The notes: generated from the sequence alone by a model not told the origin. DNA of 64,000 nt from Pseudomonadota bacterium (GCA_023400405.1 JAEXFD010000007.1:124001-188000), one strand, 5' to 3'; positions 50,704-60,032 are shown, numbered from the stretch's first letter. Made by a program: numbers and translations.

Positions 50704-52851
50704 CTATCCTTCTCCCGTTGCCGCGCCGGTGACGATCAGCGCGTCGAGCGCGATCGCGCCCTCGCCTTCGGCCATCACCATCAGCGGATTGATGTCGATT
50801 TCCTCGATGCCCAGCCCGGCGCGCATCGCCGCGCCGACCTTCACCACCACATCGGCGACGGCATCGACGTCGCGCGGCGGCCGGCCGCGGAATTCGCCTA
50901 GCAGCTTGGCGCCGCGCAGCCCGCGGATGCGCTCGCACGCGCGCGCGTGCGAGATGTCTGCGGGCAGCAGTTCGGCCGCCTCCAGCGCCTCGATCAGCAC
51001 CCCGCCCAGCCCGACCATGACGGACGGACCCCATTCGGGATGATGCCGCGCGCCGACGACCAGCTCGAGTCCGGGCGCCGACATCTGCTCGACCAGCACG
51101 CCCTCGATCTCGATCGCTCCGAGATTGCGCATCAGCCGCATCCAGCCATCGCGCAATCCATCCTCGTCGCGAATGCCGAGGATCACGCCGCCGGCATCGC
51201 TCTTGTGGCTGAGCGCGGCGGCCTGGGCCTTGAGTACGACCGGAAAGCCGATCCGCTCGACGATCGCCAGCGCTTCGTCGATCGTGGTCGCGAGCCCGCC
51301 CTCCGGCACTCGCACGCCGATCGCGCGCAGGAACGCCTTGCCGACATATTCGGGCTTCACGCCCGCCTCGGCGCAGCCGCTCAGCCCGGTGGCGGCCGGC
51401 GTGCGATCGTCGACGCCCGCCAGCGCGCCGGCATAGCGGCGGACGGCGGCGAAGGCGCGCATCGCCCGCTCGGGCGAGCGGAACAGCGGCGTCTCGGCCG
51501 CGCGCATCGCGGCGACGAATTCGGGGTCGAGCACCGACTCGTCGCCAGTGATCGCGACGGCGACGGGCTTGGTCGAGGCGACCGCCTCCGGGTTGATCGC
51601 CGCCGCCTTGGCGCGCTGCTGCGAAGGACCGCCGCCGGCCATCGGCAACAAAACCCCGCTCACTGCCGGATCGGCGAGCATCGCCGCCGTGGACAGACCG
51701 AAGATATCCGCCTTCGCGAAGCCGGTGGTGCCGACGTCGAGCGGATTGTCGATCTCCATCCCCGCGGGCAGCATGCCGGCGAGCTTGGCGAGCGTCTCGG
51801 CCGAAACGTCCGCGATCGGCAGGCCGATCTCCTCGGCGAAGTCGAATGCCATGCCGCGGATCGCGCCCGAATTGGTGATGACGCCGAGCTCGCCGGGCTG
51901 CGGCGCCGGGAAACGATGGAGGATCGCGACCGCGTCGAACAGCTCGTCCATCGTGTCGACCACGACCACCGCCTCATTCTCCACCGCAGTCCGCATCAGC
52001 GCATAGTCGCCGACCATCGACCCGGTGTGCGACTGTGCCGCCGCCTGCCCCCGCTTGCTGCGGCCCGGGTGCATCATCACCACGGGCTTGCCGGCAGCGC
52101 GCGCACGCCGCACCGCTTCGAGGAAAGCGCGGGGATCGCGGATCTGCTCGACATAGAGCGCGATCGCGTCGGCGCGGCCATCGGCGACCACGAAATCGAT
52201 GAGATCGCTCGCGCGGACCACCGCCTCGTTGCCGGTCGCGACCTGGAGCGCCACCGAAATACCCCTGCCCTGCATCGCCGCACGGATGCCCGAAGCGGTG
52301 GCGCCGCTCTGCGCGACCACCGCGACGCTGCGCCGCTCGCCCAGCGGCTGCGGATGCACGGGCTCGAAGGTGAGCGCGGCGCCATCGGCATAATTGACAT
52401 AGCCCATGCAATTGGGCCCGAGCAGCGCCATGCCGGCCTCGCGGCAGATCGCCGCGATCGCCTCCTGCTCGTGCCGGCCTTCTTCGCCCGCCTCGGCGAA
52501 GCCCGAAGCGAAGACGATCACGCCGCCGACGCCCCGCCGTGCGGCCGCCTCGATCGCCGGCAGGATCGCGGCGCGCGGCACGTTGAGCACCAGGGCGTCG
52601 ACACCGTGCGGAATATCGTCGACCGATTTGACGCAGGGCCGCCCGTTGATCTCGTCCCGCGTCGGGCTGATCAGGTGGATCGCGCCGGTGAAGCCGAAGC
52701 GCTCGCAATTGGCGAGGATCACCCCGCCCATCGTCGCGGCATCCGGCGAGGCGCCGGCGATCGCGATCGAACGCGGGCGCAACAGCCGCGCGAGCCCGCT
52801 TTCGGGCGCCGCCTCAACCTCGTGCAACGCGACCTCACTCTGCTGCAGCAA
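50704..52851 (-). CDS. ferA: ADP-forming acyl-CoA synthetase, probable feruloyl-CoA synthetase
   Basis: About 715 residues, belonging to the NDP-forming acyl-CoA synthetase superfamily used by FerA of Sphingobium and not the AMP-forming group. The N-terminal CoA-binding domain has RSIAIAGASPDAATMGGVIL. Succinyl-CoA-synthetase-like domains carry SQSGATASGI-type and phospho-His region QSHTGSMVGDYALM motifs. The C-terminal ATP-grasp domain has FPVVLKAQAAALSHKSDAGGV and ends EEIDINPLMVM. I chose TTG at 52,851 because GGGGAGG precedes it by a normal distance. Feruloyl-CoA activity is inferred from the adjacent FerB; other hydroxycinnamates are possible. Confidence 0.86.
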   Translation of the reverse strand: MLQQSEVALHEVEAAPESGLARLLRPRSIAIAGASPDAATMGGVILANCERFGFTGAIHLISPTRDEINGRPCVKSVDDIPHGVDALVLNVPRAAILPAIEAAARRGVGGVIVFASGFAEAGEEGRHEQEAIAAICREAGMALLGPNCMGYVNYADGAALTFEPVHPQPLGERRSVAVVAQSGATASGIRAAMQGRGISVALQVATGNEAVVRASDLIDFVVADGRADAIALYVEQIRDPRAFLEAVRRARAAGKPVVMMHPGRSKRGQAAAQSHTGSMVGDYALMRTAVENEAVVVVDTMDELFDAVAILHRFPAPQPGELGVITNSGAIRGMAFDFAEEIGLPIADVSAETLAKLAGMLPAGMEIDNPLDVGTTGFAKADIFGLSTAAMLADPAVSGVLLPMAGGGPSQQRAKAAAINPEAVASTKPVAVAITGDESVLDPEFVAAMRAAETPLFRSPERAMRAFAAVRRYAGALAGVDDRTPAATGLSGCAEAGVKPEYVGKAFLRAIGVRVPEGGLATTIDEALAIVERIGFPVVLKAQAAALSHKSDAGGVILGIRDEDGLRDGWMRLMRNLGAIEIEGVLVEQMSAPGLELVVGARHHPEWGPSVMVGLGGVLIEALEAAELLPADISHARACERIRGLRGAKLLGEFRGRPPRDVDAVADVVVKVGAAMRAGLGIEEIDINPLMVMAEGEGAIALDALIVTGAATGEG

Positions 52852-52937
52852 GCACACCTCCCCATCCGTGGCCGAATTCGGCTCGCGGCCATGTTGGCGA
52901 GCACCGTGAGGGGGTCCAATGCCGATTGCGGCGGATT

Positions 52938-52970
52938 ACGATAGGATCACGATATGAGTCGGATTCCGAC
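52938..52970. promoter_or_regulatory. direct repeat and palindrome in the ferA/cupin divergent region
   Basis: The 243-bp region between ferA and the cupin gene holds ACGATA twice, exactly one helical turn apart (52,938 and 52,949). A palindrome GTCGGATTCCGAC lies at 52,958-52,970. These are candidate regulator sites for the two divergent operons. No known ferC-type MarR gene is in the window. Confidence 0.4.
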
Positions 52971-53094
52971 GTCTCCGATACTTTCGCGGCATCGGGCAGC
53001 CGTCGATAAGGAATTAGACGTAGCGCCGGACATCGCCCTAGAGTGGGCGGAACCAGAAGCCGCAGGATCGGCTCAACAGGATCGAGGAGAGCCG

Positions 53095-54009
53095 ATGTAC
53101 GGGCGCGACGATTTGAGGACCAGCCTCGCCCCCCAGCCCAAGGCGCCCGCGCCGACCAGCTTCAAGCGGGCGAGCTACGCCCGCTTCTACGCCGAGCCGC
53201 CGCAGGAGCGCGGCGACCTGGTCGAAACCTGGATCGCGCGCGGCCAGACGATGATCGTCGCCTATAGCGAGGCCAAGGACGGCGCCACGCTCTCGCGCAT
53301 CGACCAGCCCGACGAATATGCCGTCGTGCTCCCCGACGACGGGGTCGAAATCGAAATCGCCACTCCCGAAGGCAGCGTGATCGCCAGCGGTCGCTCGGTC
53401 GCCTTCGTCCCCGCCGGGCCCAGCAAGATCACGGTACTGAAGGGCGGCCGCATCCTGCGCCTGCTCACCACCCAGTCGAGCGACCTCGCCGCGATCTGCT
53501 CGAACGCAGCCGACTATGCGACGGCCGACCCCAACGTCGCCCAGTTCCGGGCGTGGCCCGATCCTGTCGGCGGGCGCAAGGTGCGCGTCTATCCGGGCGA
53601 CGTCGCCCCCGAGCAGGGGCGCTTCGGGCGCATCTATCGCGGCTCGACGATCATGGTGAATTTCGGCGACGGCCGCGTCGGCCCGCGCGCGGCGGACAAT
53701 CTCTCGCCGCATCATCACGACGATTTCGAACAATATTCGATCGCGCTCGACGGCGACTATATCCACCATCTGCGCTGGCCCTGGATCAGCGATTCCACCC
53801 AATGGATCGAAGACGATCACGAGCGCTGCGCCGCGCCGTCAGTGGCCGTGATCCCGCCGCCCGCCACCCATACCTCGCAAGGCATCGCCCCCGGCCTCAA
53901 TCGCCTGCTCGATGCCTTCTGCCCGCCCCGCGCCGATTTCTCGGCCAAGCCCGGCTGGGTGCTCAATGCCGCCGACTATCCCCTGCCCGCCAAGGAAGAC
54001 GCCCAATGA
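53095..54009 (+). CDS. cupin-like protein of unknown function
   Basis: 304 residues. Two cupin-like halves are suggested. The first is around residues 55-125 (ATPEGSVIASGRSVAFVPAGPSK) and the second around 195-285, with SPHHHDDFEQYSIALDGDYIHH. The HHHDDFEQY run could supply metal ligands; HTSQGI and WPW are near the end. An AGGAGAG site precedes the ATG. It is the first gene of a three-gene operon with overlapping starts and is divergent from ferA. No signal peptide. The reaction is unknown; an oxygenase or isomerase role would fit a metal cupin. Confidence 0.72.
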   Translation: MYGRDDLRTSLAPQPKAPAPTSFKRASYARFYAEPPQERGDLVETWIARGQTMIVAYSEAKDGATLSRIDQPDEYAVVLPDDGVEIEIATPEGSVIASGRSVAFVPAGPSKITVLKGGRILRLLTTQSSDLAAICSNAADYATADPNVAQFRAWPDPVGGRKVRVYPGDVAPEQGRFGRIYRGSTIMVNFGDGRVGPRAADNLSPHHHDDFEQYSIALDGDYIHHLRWPWISDSTQWIEDDHERCAAPSVAVIPPPATHTSQGIAPGLNRLLDAFCPPRADFSAKPGWVLNAADYPLPAKEDAQ

Positions 54010-54941
54010 GCGACCGGATCACCGAACTGCTGAAAGGCGCGATCGACCTTCATTGCCATAGCGGCCCCTCGGTGATGCCGCGGCGGCTCAACCATGTCGA
54101 GGCGATCAAGGAAGGCGAAGCCGCCGGTCTGCGCGCGATCCTGTTCAAGGACCATTATTATTCGGTCACGCCCGTCGCCGCGCTGCTCGACGAGATCATG
54201 CCCGGCAAGGTCCAGCTGCTCACCGGCGTGCCGTGCAACAACACCACCGGCGGCATTAATCCCTATGCCGTCGAGCATGGCTTCAAGCTCGGCGCGCGGC
54301 TGGTGTGGATGCCCACTTTCTCGGCGGCGAACCATATCCGCCATTCGCATCGCAAACAGTTCCTGCCGACCAAGGAGAAGATGCTCGATCCGACGATGCT
54401 CACCGTCGTCGATGAGCGCGGCAAATTGAAGGACGAGGTCAAGCTGGTGCTCGACCAGATCGCCGAATATGACGCCGTCCTCTCCGCCGGGCACCTCCAC
54501 ATCAGCGAGATCTGGCCGCTGTTCACCGAGGCGAAGGCGCGCGGCGTCACCCGGCTGCTCGTCAACCACCCGACCTTCCTGATCGGCTGCACCCCGCCGG
54601 ACATGGCCGAGCTCGCCAGGATGGGCGCCTATCTCGAGCATAGCTGCTGCATGTGGGCCGGGGTCCAGGGCAAGAACTACAGCCATGACAGCCTCAAGCT
54701 GTGCATCGAAGCGGGCGGCGTGCCGAACACGATCATCGGATCGGACCTTGGCCAGGTCGGCAATCCCACGCCGGTCGAAGGGCTGCGCTACGTCATCCAG
54801 ATGCTGATCGAGCTGGATTATGGCGACGACGATATCCGCGCGATGATCGGCGGCAATGCCGCGAAGCTGATGGGTCTCGACGAAGGCATTGCCGAACGGT
54901 CCGATCCTGCCGATGGCGATCGCGTGGTGACTGCGGCATGA
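54006..54941 (+). CDS. metal-dependent hydrolase, DUF6282/amidohydrolase-like
   Basis: 311 residues. It begins AIDLHCHSGPSVMPRRLNHV, a DxHxH metal motif. FKDHYYSVTP, NHPTFLIGCTPPDMAEL and SDLGQVGNPTPVEGLRY provide further His and Asp ligands typical of TIM-barrel hydrolases. The ATG overlaps the cupin stop. The family is common in alphaproteobacterial catabolic loci, but I know of no confirmed substrate. It is followed by an aldehyde dehydrogenase, so the hydrolase may generate, or act just before, an aldehyde. Confidence 0.75.
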   Translation: MSDRITELLKGAIDLHCHSGPSVMPRRLNHVEAIKEGEAAGLRAILFKDHYYSVTPVAALLDEIMPGKVQLLTGVPCNNTTGGINPYAVEHGFKLGARLVWMPTFSAANHIRHSHRKQFLPTKEKMLDPTMLTVVDERGKLKDEVKLVLDQIAEYDAVLSAGHLHISEIWPLFTEAKARGVTRLLVNHPTFLIGCTPPDMAELARMGAYLEHSCCMWAGVQGKNYSHDSLKLCIEAGGVPNTIIGSDLGQVGNPTPVEGLRYVIQMLIELDYGDDDIRAMIGGNAAKLMGLDEGIAERSDPADGDRVVTAA

Positions 54942-56362
54942 GCACGGATCGCGCCTATCACCTGCTGATCGACGGGGCGCCGCATCCCGGCGCAACGACC
55001 TTCGACGTGATCAACCCCGCCACCGAGAAGCCTTTCGCGAAATGCCCGAAGGCGGATGGAGTACTGCTCGACGCCGCGGTCGACGCCGCCCGTCGCGCCT
55101 TTGCCGGCTGGGCCGCAACACCGCTCGCCGAGCGCGCCGCGCGAGTCGAAGCGCTGGCCGACGCGCTCCAGGCGCGCGAGGCGGAGTTCGCCGCATTGCT
55201 CACCGCGGAACAGGGCAAGCCGCTCGACCAGGCCGTCAAGGAAATCCGCGGCAGCGTGTTCGTGCTGCGCACTTTCGCCGGCATGCGGATCGAGCCGCGC
55301 GTGCTGCGCGACGAGGGCGGCAATCGCGTCACCGAGCATCGCACGCCGCTCGGCGTCGTCGCGGCGATCACCCCGTGGAACTTCCCGCTGATCCTGCTGG
55401 TCAACAAGGTCGGGCCGGCGCTGGTCGCGGGCAACACGATGATCTGCAAGCCGGCACCGACCACGCCGCTCACCACCTGCCTGTTCGGCGAGCTGTGCCG
55501 CGAGGTCCTGCCCGCCGGCGTCGTCAATGTGCTGTGCGACGAGAACGAGCTCGGCCCGGCGATCACGGCGCATCCCGGCATCGCCAAGATCGCCTTCACC
55601 GGCTCCACCGGCACCGGCAAGAAAGTCCTCGCCGCCTCGGCCGACAGCCTCAAGCGCGTGACGCTCGAACTCGGCGGCAACGATGCCGCGATCGTGCTCG
55701 ACGATGTCGATCCGACCTTCGCCGCGGGCAAGGTGTTCGAGGGCGCCATGCGCAACGCGGGGCAGATCTGCGTGGCGGTCAAGCGCGCCTATGTGCCCGA
55801 GGCGATGTACGACGATTTCTGCGACGAGCTCGCCCGCCTGGCGCGCGAGATGGTGGTCGATGACGGCGCCAATCAGGGCGCGCAGATCGGCCCGGTGCAG
55901 AACCGGCTGCAATATGAAAAGGTCGCCGCGCTGATCGAGGACAGCAAGGCGCGCGGCACGGTTATCGCCGGCGGCGAACCGCTCGACCGGCCCGGCTATT
56001 TCATCCCGCCCACGATCGTCCGCGACATCGACGACGACGCGGCGCTGGTCCGCGAGGAACAGTTCGGGCCGGTGCTGCCGGTGCTCAAATATGACGATGT
56101 CGACACGCTGATCGAGCGCGTCAACGGCACCGATTACGGCCTGGGCGGCACGCTCTGGAGCAGCGATCTCGCGCGCGGAGTCGAGGTCGCCAGCCGCGTC
56201 ACGTCGGGCACGGTCTGGGTCAACCAGCTGATGGCGATCGACCCGCGCATTCCGTTCCGCGGCCTCAAGCAATCGGGCATGGGCACCGAAATGGGCCAGG
56301 AGGGGCTCGAGGAATATACCCAGGCGACCGTGATCAACGCAGTGGCGCTGGACGCGGCCTAG
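54938..56362 (+). CDS. aldehyde dehydrogenase
   Basis: 474 residues. Landmarks are AAITPWNFPLI with the catalytic Asn, FTGSTGTGKK cofactor loop, VTLELGGNDA with Glu and NAGQICVAVKR with the nucleophilic Cys, then EEQFGPVLPV and PFRGLKQSGMGTEMG. The ATG overlaps the DUF6282 stop. Length and motifs fit NAD-dependent aromatic or aliphatic aldehyde dehydrogenases. It could be a vanillin-type dehydrogenase serving the divergent ferA-ferB operon, but this cannot be proven here. Confidence 0.93.
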   Translation: MSTDRAYHLLIDGAPHPGATTFDVINPATEKPFAKCPKADGVLLDAAVDAARRAFAGWAATPLAERAARVEALADALQAREAEFAALLTAEQGKPLDQAVKEIRGSVFVLRTFAGMRIEPRVLRDEGGNRVTEHRTPLGVVAAITPWNFPLILLVNKVGPALVAGNTMICKPAPTTPLTTCLFGELCREVLPAGVVNVLCDENELGPAITAHPGIAKIAFTGSTGTGKKVLAASADSLKRVTLELGGNDAAIVLDDVDPTFAAGKVFEGAMRNAGQICVAVKRAYVPEAMYDDFCDELARLAREMVVDDGANQGAQIGPVQNRLQYEKVAALIEDSKARGTVIAGGEPLDRPGYFIPPTIVRDIDDDAALVREEQFGPVLPVLKYDDVDTLIERVNGTDYGLGGTLWSSDLARGVEVASRVTSGTVWVNQLMAIDPRIPFRGLKQSGMGTEMGQEGLEEYTQATVINAVALDAA

Positions 56363-57162
56363 AAGAAATAGAAGCGCAGCGCGGCGTCGGAAATGCGCCG
56401 GCGATCGCGCGCATCGGAAACGATGCGGTAAAAGGTGTCGAGCGTCCGGGCATAGTCCACTCGGTCCTCCGCACCGACATAGGGCGCATCGCTGCCCCAG
56501 AATAGCCGGTCGGGGCCAGCTTCGGCGAGCAGCCGTTGGGCATAGGCTTCGATCCGGTCCTCCGGCAGGCGGAATCCCGCCGAGATCTTCACCCGGGTCC
56601 GCCCCCGCTCGACCGCACGCAGCATCGCGACGAAGCCCGGCCCCTCCATCTCGCCTTCGCTGCGCAGCAATCCGAAATGATCGACCACCACCGGCACGGG
56701 GTGATCGGCAAGCGCCGGCAGCATCTGCGCCAGCTGCACTCCGCCCAGGTTGAGCTCCAGATGCATCCCCGCATCGGCCAGCCGCGTGACGAAGCGGCGG
56801 AAGCGATAGCCGCCAAGGTCGGGCAGTTCCGCCTTGAGCGGAATCTGATACCGCACGCCGCACACGCCCTGCGCCCTAAGCGAGGCGAGCTCGGCGAGGC
56901 TCGTGTCCGGATCGAGCATCACCGTCGCTCGCAGCCGCTTGTGCTGCGCCAATGCTGCGAGCGTATAGTCGTTATACTCGCCGAACAGGCTCGCCGCGGT
57001 CAGCACGCCAAACGAAATGCCGTGCGCATCGAGATCGGCGAGATAGGCCTCGACCGGATAGTCGTAATCGGGCCGTGTCCAGGCCGTGTCGGTGAACGGC
57101 ATCGCACGCGTGAAGACGTGCGCGTGCGCGTCGATGACGGGGGGCTCGGGCGGCAGGCTCAC
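56359..57162 (-). CDS. amidohydrolase family protein (LigI-like TIM barrel)
   Basis: 267 residues. It starts with the IDAHAHVFTRAMPFTD metal motif. VCGVRYQIPLKAELPD, PVPVVVDHFGLLR and LFWGSDAPYVG give further His and Asp positions characteristic of the COG3618 family, which includes 2-pyrone-4,6-dicarboxylate lactonase (LigI). The GTG start overlaps the upstream amidohydrolase stop (GTGA), and its own stop overlaps the convergent aldehyde dehydrogenase stop. A lactone or ring-cleavage-product hydrolase is plausible. Confidence 0.85.
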   Translation of the reverse strand: MSLPPEPPVIDAHAHVFTRAMPFTDTAWTRPDYDYPVEAYLADLDAHGISFGVLTAASLFGEYNDYTLAALAQHKRLRATVMLDPDTSLAELASLRAQGVCGVRYQIPLKAELPDLGGYRFRRFVTRLADAGMHLELNLGGVQLAQMLPALADHPVPVVVDHFGLLRSEGEMEGPGFVAMLRAVERGRTRVKISAGFRLPEDRIEAYAQRLLAEAGPDRLFWGSDAPYVGAEDRVDYARTLDTFYRIVSDARDRRRISDAALRFYFF

Positions 57163-58055
57163 GGCTTCAGACGATCCCCGAACAGCGCGGCGCCGTTGTC
57201 GTGCAGCACCTTGGCCCGCTCGCCCTCGTCGAGCTGCGCGGTCGCCGCAATGGCCTGCTCGGCCATTTCGGGATAACCGATCTTGGTGTTGCCGTAATCG
57301 GAACCCCACATCAGCCGATCGGCGCCATAGGTATCGACCATCAGGCGCACGAACGCGGCGGGATCGATCCCGGTCTCGGCGAAGCGGTTCAAGTTGATCT
57401 GGGTGAACTTGAAGCGGATGTTGGGCACGTCGACCAGCGCGAGATGCTCGGGCCCGATCGTCCCGTGCACGCCGCCTTCGACGCCGGGCCACCCGCAATG
57501 GTCCAGCGCGATGATCGTGTCCGGATAGCGTTTGGCGAGCGCGACGATGCGGCCGAGCGCCGCGGACGAGGGCTTGCCGGGCGCGTACATCACGATCATG
57601 TGCAGCCCCGCCGCGGCTGCCACGTCCCAGGTCTTGAGCGCCGCTTCCGAATCGAGCCAGGGATAATTGCCCGCCTCGTCGGGATAGCCGAACAGCCTGA
57701 GGCCGCTCACATGATGCCGCGCGGCTAGCGTGCGCAATTGCTCGGGCGTCTCGGGCGCGGCGGCGTTCAGGATCAGCACGGCCGAGACGCGGTCGTGATG
57801 CGCGTCGGCGACGTCGATCGTGTAGCGATTGTCGGTCTTGTAGACGGTGTTGTATTGCACCGCGGCGCCGCCGGTGACGCCGCATTCGTCCCACAGCTTG
57901 AACACTGCCTCGGCCGTCGCCGGATTGGTCTGCAGGCGCTGGGTCAGTGCCTCCGCCCCCTCGCGCGCGCCGGTGAGGTCGATCGGATAGCGCGCGGTGT
58001 CGTTGGTGAAGAAATGGGCGTGGGTATCGAACAGCTTATAGCGCGGGTTCGGCAT
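57159..58055 (-). CDS. amidohydrolase family protein (LigI-like TIM barrel)
   Basis: 298 residues. The N-terminal motif is LFDTHAHFFTNDTARYP. VSGLRLFGYPDEAGNYP, IIALDHCGWPGVEGG and LMWGSDYGNTKIGYPEM match the metal-ligand positions of COG3618 hydrolases. It is more distant from the partner at 56,359 than a recent duplicate would be. GGAGCC lies six bases before the preferred ATG at 58,055, which overlaps the MFS gene end by 20 bases. Two amidohydrolases with an aromatic-acid-type permease suggest a lactone or decarboxylation pathway. Confidence 0.86.
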   Translation of the reverse strand: MPNPRYKLFDTHAHFFTNDTARYPIDLTGAREGAEALTQRLQTNPATAEAVFKLWDECGVTGGAAVQYNTVYKTDNRYTIDVADAHHDRVSAVLILNAAAPETPEQLRTLAARHHVSGLRLFGYPDEAGNYPWLDSEAALKTWDVAAAAGLHMIVMYAPGKPSSAALGRIVALAKRYPDTIIALDHCGWPGVEGGVHGTIGPEHLALVDVPNIRFKFTQINLNRFAETGIDPAAFVRLMVDTYGADRLMWGSDYGNTKIGYPEMAEQAIAATAQLDEGERAKVLHDNGAALFGDRLKP

Positions 58056-59412
58056 CAAAGGCTCCGGCGACATGGGTCTGGGAGGCGCGCGACGTGCTGC
58101 GCGCGGCCAGGCGATAGGCGAAGAACATGGTCACGGCCGGGATCACCGCGATCGCCGAGAAGACGAAATAGGTGTCCATCCGGGTCAGCCCGGCGCTGAG
58201 CAGGAAGCCGCCGATCATCGGGCCGATGATTGCCCCCACCCGCCCGAAGCCGACGACATAGCCGACGCCGGCATTCTGGATACGCGCCGGATACATCACC
58301 ACCGAGACGAGGAAGAGCCCGGTATAGGCGCCGACCACGAAGAAGGTCGTCACGCCCGCCATGGCGAGCAGCGGAATCGGATCGGGCGGCTGGATGCCGA
58401 AGATCACCAGCGTCACCGCAGCGAGCGCGAAATAGATGGTGGTGAGGCGACCCTCGCCGACGCGACGGCCGAACAGGCCCATGGTGAGATGTCCGAACAT
58501 CCCGCAGGCGCCGGTGATGATCCCGCTCGCCGCGGCCAGCTCGGGCGTCAGGCCGGCATTGGCGAGGATGGTCGGCTTCCAGTTGAGCAGGAAATAGCCG
58601 ACGATGGCATAGGCGACCGAAGCGACCCAGACGAGGATCGTCTGGGTACGCATCTCGGGCGAGAGCATGGTGCGCAGCGCCGCGCCGCGCTCGGCCGGAA
58701 CCGGCGGCTTGGGCGGCATCGCCGCGAGTTCGGCGATCCGCATCCGCCGGTGCAGCTCGTTGAGCCGCGCAAGGTCGCCCGCAGCCTGGCGGCGGACGAG
58801 GAACTCGCGCGATTCGCCGAGCAGGAACAGGCTGGCGAGGAAGGTGACGACGTTGAGCGCGCCGGCGAAGTAGAAGATCGGCCGCCACCCCGCATTGTGC
58901 AGCACCATGGCCGCAATGCCGCTGCCGAGCATCATCCCCAGGGTGAAGCCGATATGCACCGTCGCCATCGCGACGTTGCGCCGCTTCTCGCTCGCCATTT
59001 CGGAGGCGGTGGTGTTGAGACAGACGACCAGCGTCCCCAAGCCGACGCCCGTGAGGAAGCGCAGCACGAGTAACTCGCCGATGCTGCCGCTCGCGCCGCT
59101 CAGCAGCAGAGTCACCGCGAGCGTGCCGAGCGCGGCGAGCATGACCGGCCGGCGTCCGAAACCATCGGCGAGCGGCGCGACGAGGAAGGCGCCGATCACC
59201 AGCCCGACCGCCACGGCACTGAACAGCGTACCGAGGACCGCGGGATCGACATGCCATTGCTTGGAAAGCACCGGCGCTGCCACCCCGAGCGAGACGACAT
59301 CGAAGCCGTCCGCGATGTTGGTGAGGCAGCACAGCGCCACCACCAGCCATTGATAGGGGCTCATCCGCTCCGGCGCGGGAATCGCCTTGCCGTCGTTCGC
59401 CACCGCAACCAT
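58036..59412 (-). CDS. MFS transporter, AAHS (aromatic acid:H+ symporter)-like
   Basis: 458 residues with about 12 membrane segments. Starting after YQWLVVALCCLTNIADGFDVVSLGVAAP, the DGFD stretch is typical of the AAHS group (PcaK, BenK). LADGFGRRPVMLAALG is the motif A loop. A central hydrophilic loop of about 60 residues separates two six-segment halves. The ATG with GAGGAGAGG upstream was preferred to one 14 codons earlier. It would import an aromatic acid for the adjacent hydrolases. Confidence 0.9.
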   Translation of the reverse strand: MVAVANDGKAIPAPERMSPYQWLVVALCCLTNIADGFDVVSLGVAAPVLSKQWHVDPAVLGTLFSAVAVGLVIGAFLVAPLADGFGRRPVMLAALGTLAVTLLLSGASGSIGELLVLRFLTGVGLGTLVVCLNTTASEMASEKRRNVAMATVHIGFTLGMMLGSGIAAMVLHNAGWRPIFYFAGALNVVTFLASLFLLGESREFLVRRQAAGDLARLNELHRRMRIAELAAMPPKPPVPAERGAALRTMLSPEMRTQTILVWVASVAYAIVGYFLLNWKPTILANAGLTPELAAASGIITGACGMFGHLTMGLFGRRVGEGRLTTIYFALAAVTLVIFGIQPPDPIPLLAMAGVTTFFVVGAYTGLFLVSVVMYPARIQNAGVGYVVGFGRVGAIIGPMIGGFLLSAGLTRMDTYFVFSAIAVIPAVTMFFAYRLAARSTSRASQTHVAGAFDAEPAL

Positions 59413-59607
59413 CGACCTCTCCTCATCGCGCCGATTTTCCGGCGTCGCCCGCATCCGATACGATGCGTTTATGTCTAACGTTATTCAGCGATAGCCGATT
59501 TTTCGCTTGCCGCCTAGCGCTCATCTGAGACACAGTGACGGCATTCGGCAATCGCAAACATGCCGAGCGGGAGGCGGAACCACGCCCTCGTGCCAAGGAG
59601 AGGGTCT

Positions 59608-60015
59608 ATGCAGCATTCGTCCCGGTTCGCTTTGTCCGCCGCGGCGCTGGCCGTGCTGACCATCGGCACCGGCTTGGGGCGAAGGGCGGCGGCTGCGCCT
59701 CCCCTGCCCCTCCAGGCAGCCGCTCCACCGCCCGCCTTCGCGCCGTGCAAGGCCTGTCACAGCGTCGCCAAGGGCGGACCGGCGCTGGTTGGCCCCAACC
59801 TGTTCGGCGTGCTCGGCGCGGCGGCAGGCGCCAAGCCCGGCTATGCCTATTCGCCGGCGATGAAGGCCGCGAAGCTCCGCTGGGACCGGGCAAGGCTCGA
59901 TGCCTATCTGGCGAATCCCAAGGCCGTGGTGCCCGGCACCAAGATGGCGATCCCCGGCATTAAGGACGCCGCCGCGCGCAAGGCGGTGATCGATTATCTC
60001 GCGACGCTGAAATAG
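59608..60015 (+). CDS. class I cytochrome c
   Basis: 135 residues. A signal peptide (FALSAAALAVLTIGTGLG) precedes a single heme site, CKACH. The axial Met is in GTKMAIPGI, and GYAYSPAMK matches the c2/c550 family. The ATG has AAGGAGAGGG upstream. It is exported and would accept electrons from a quinoprotein or quinohemoprotein dehydrogenase such as those encoded at 30,568 and 40,679. It lies in a two-gene unit with a GlcG-like gene. Confidence 0.92.
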   Translation: MQHSSRFALSAAALAVLTIGTGLGRRAAAAPPLPLQAAAPPPAFAPCKACHSVAKGGPALVGPNLFGVLGAAAGAKPGYAYSPAMKAAKLRWDRARLDAYLANPKAVVPGTKMAIPGIKDAAARKAVIDYLATLK

Positions 60016-60032
60016 CGCGACAGGAGCGCCTG

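Noticed and set aside
52851..52857. GTG at 52,857 as the start of the ADP-forming ligase
   Set aside because: It sits directly on the GGGGAGG site with no spacing, while the TTG two codons later has normal spacing.
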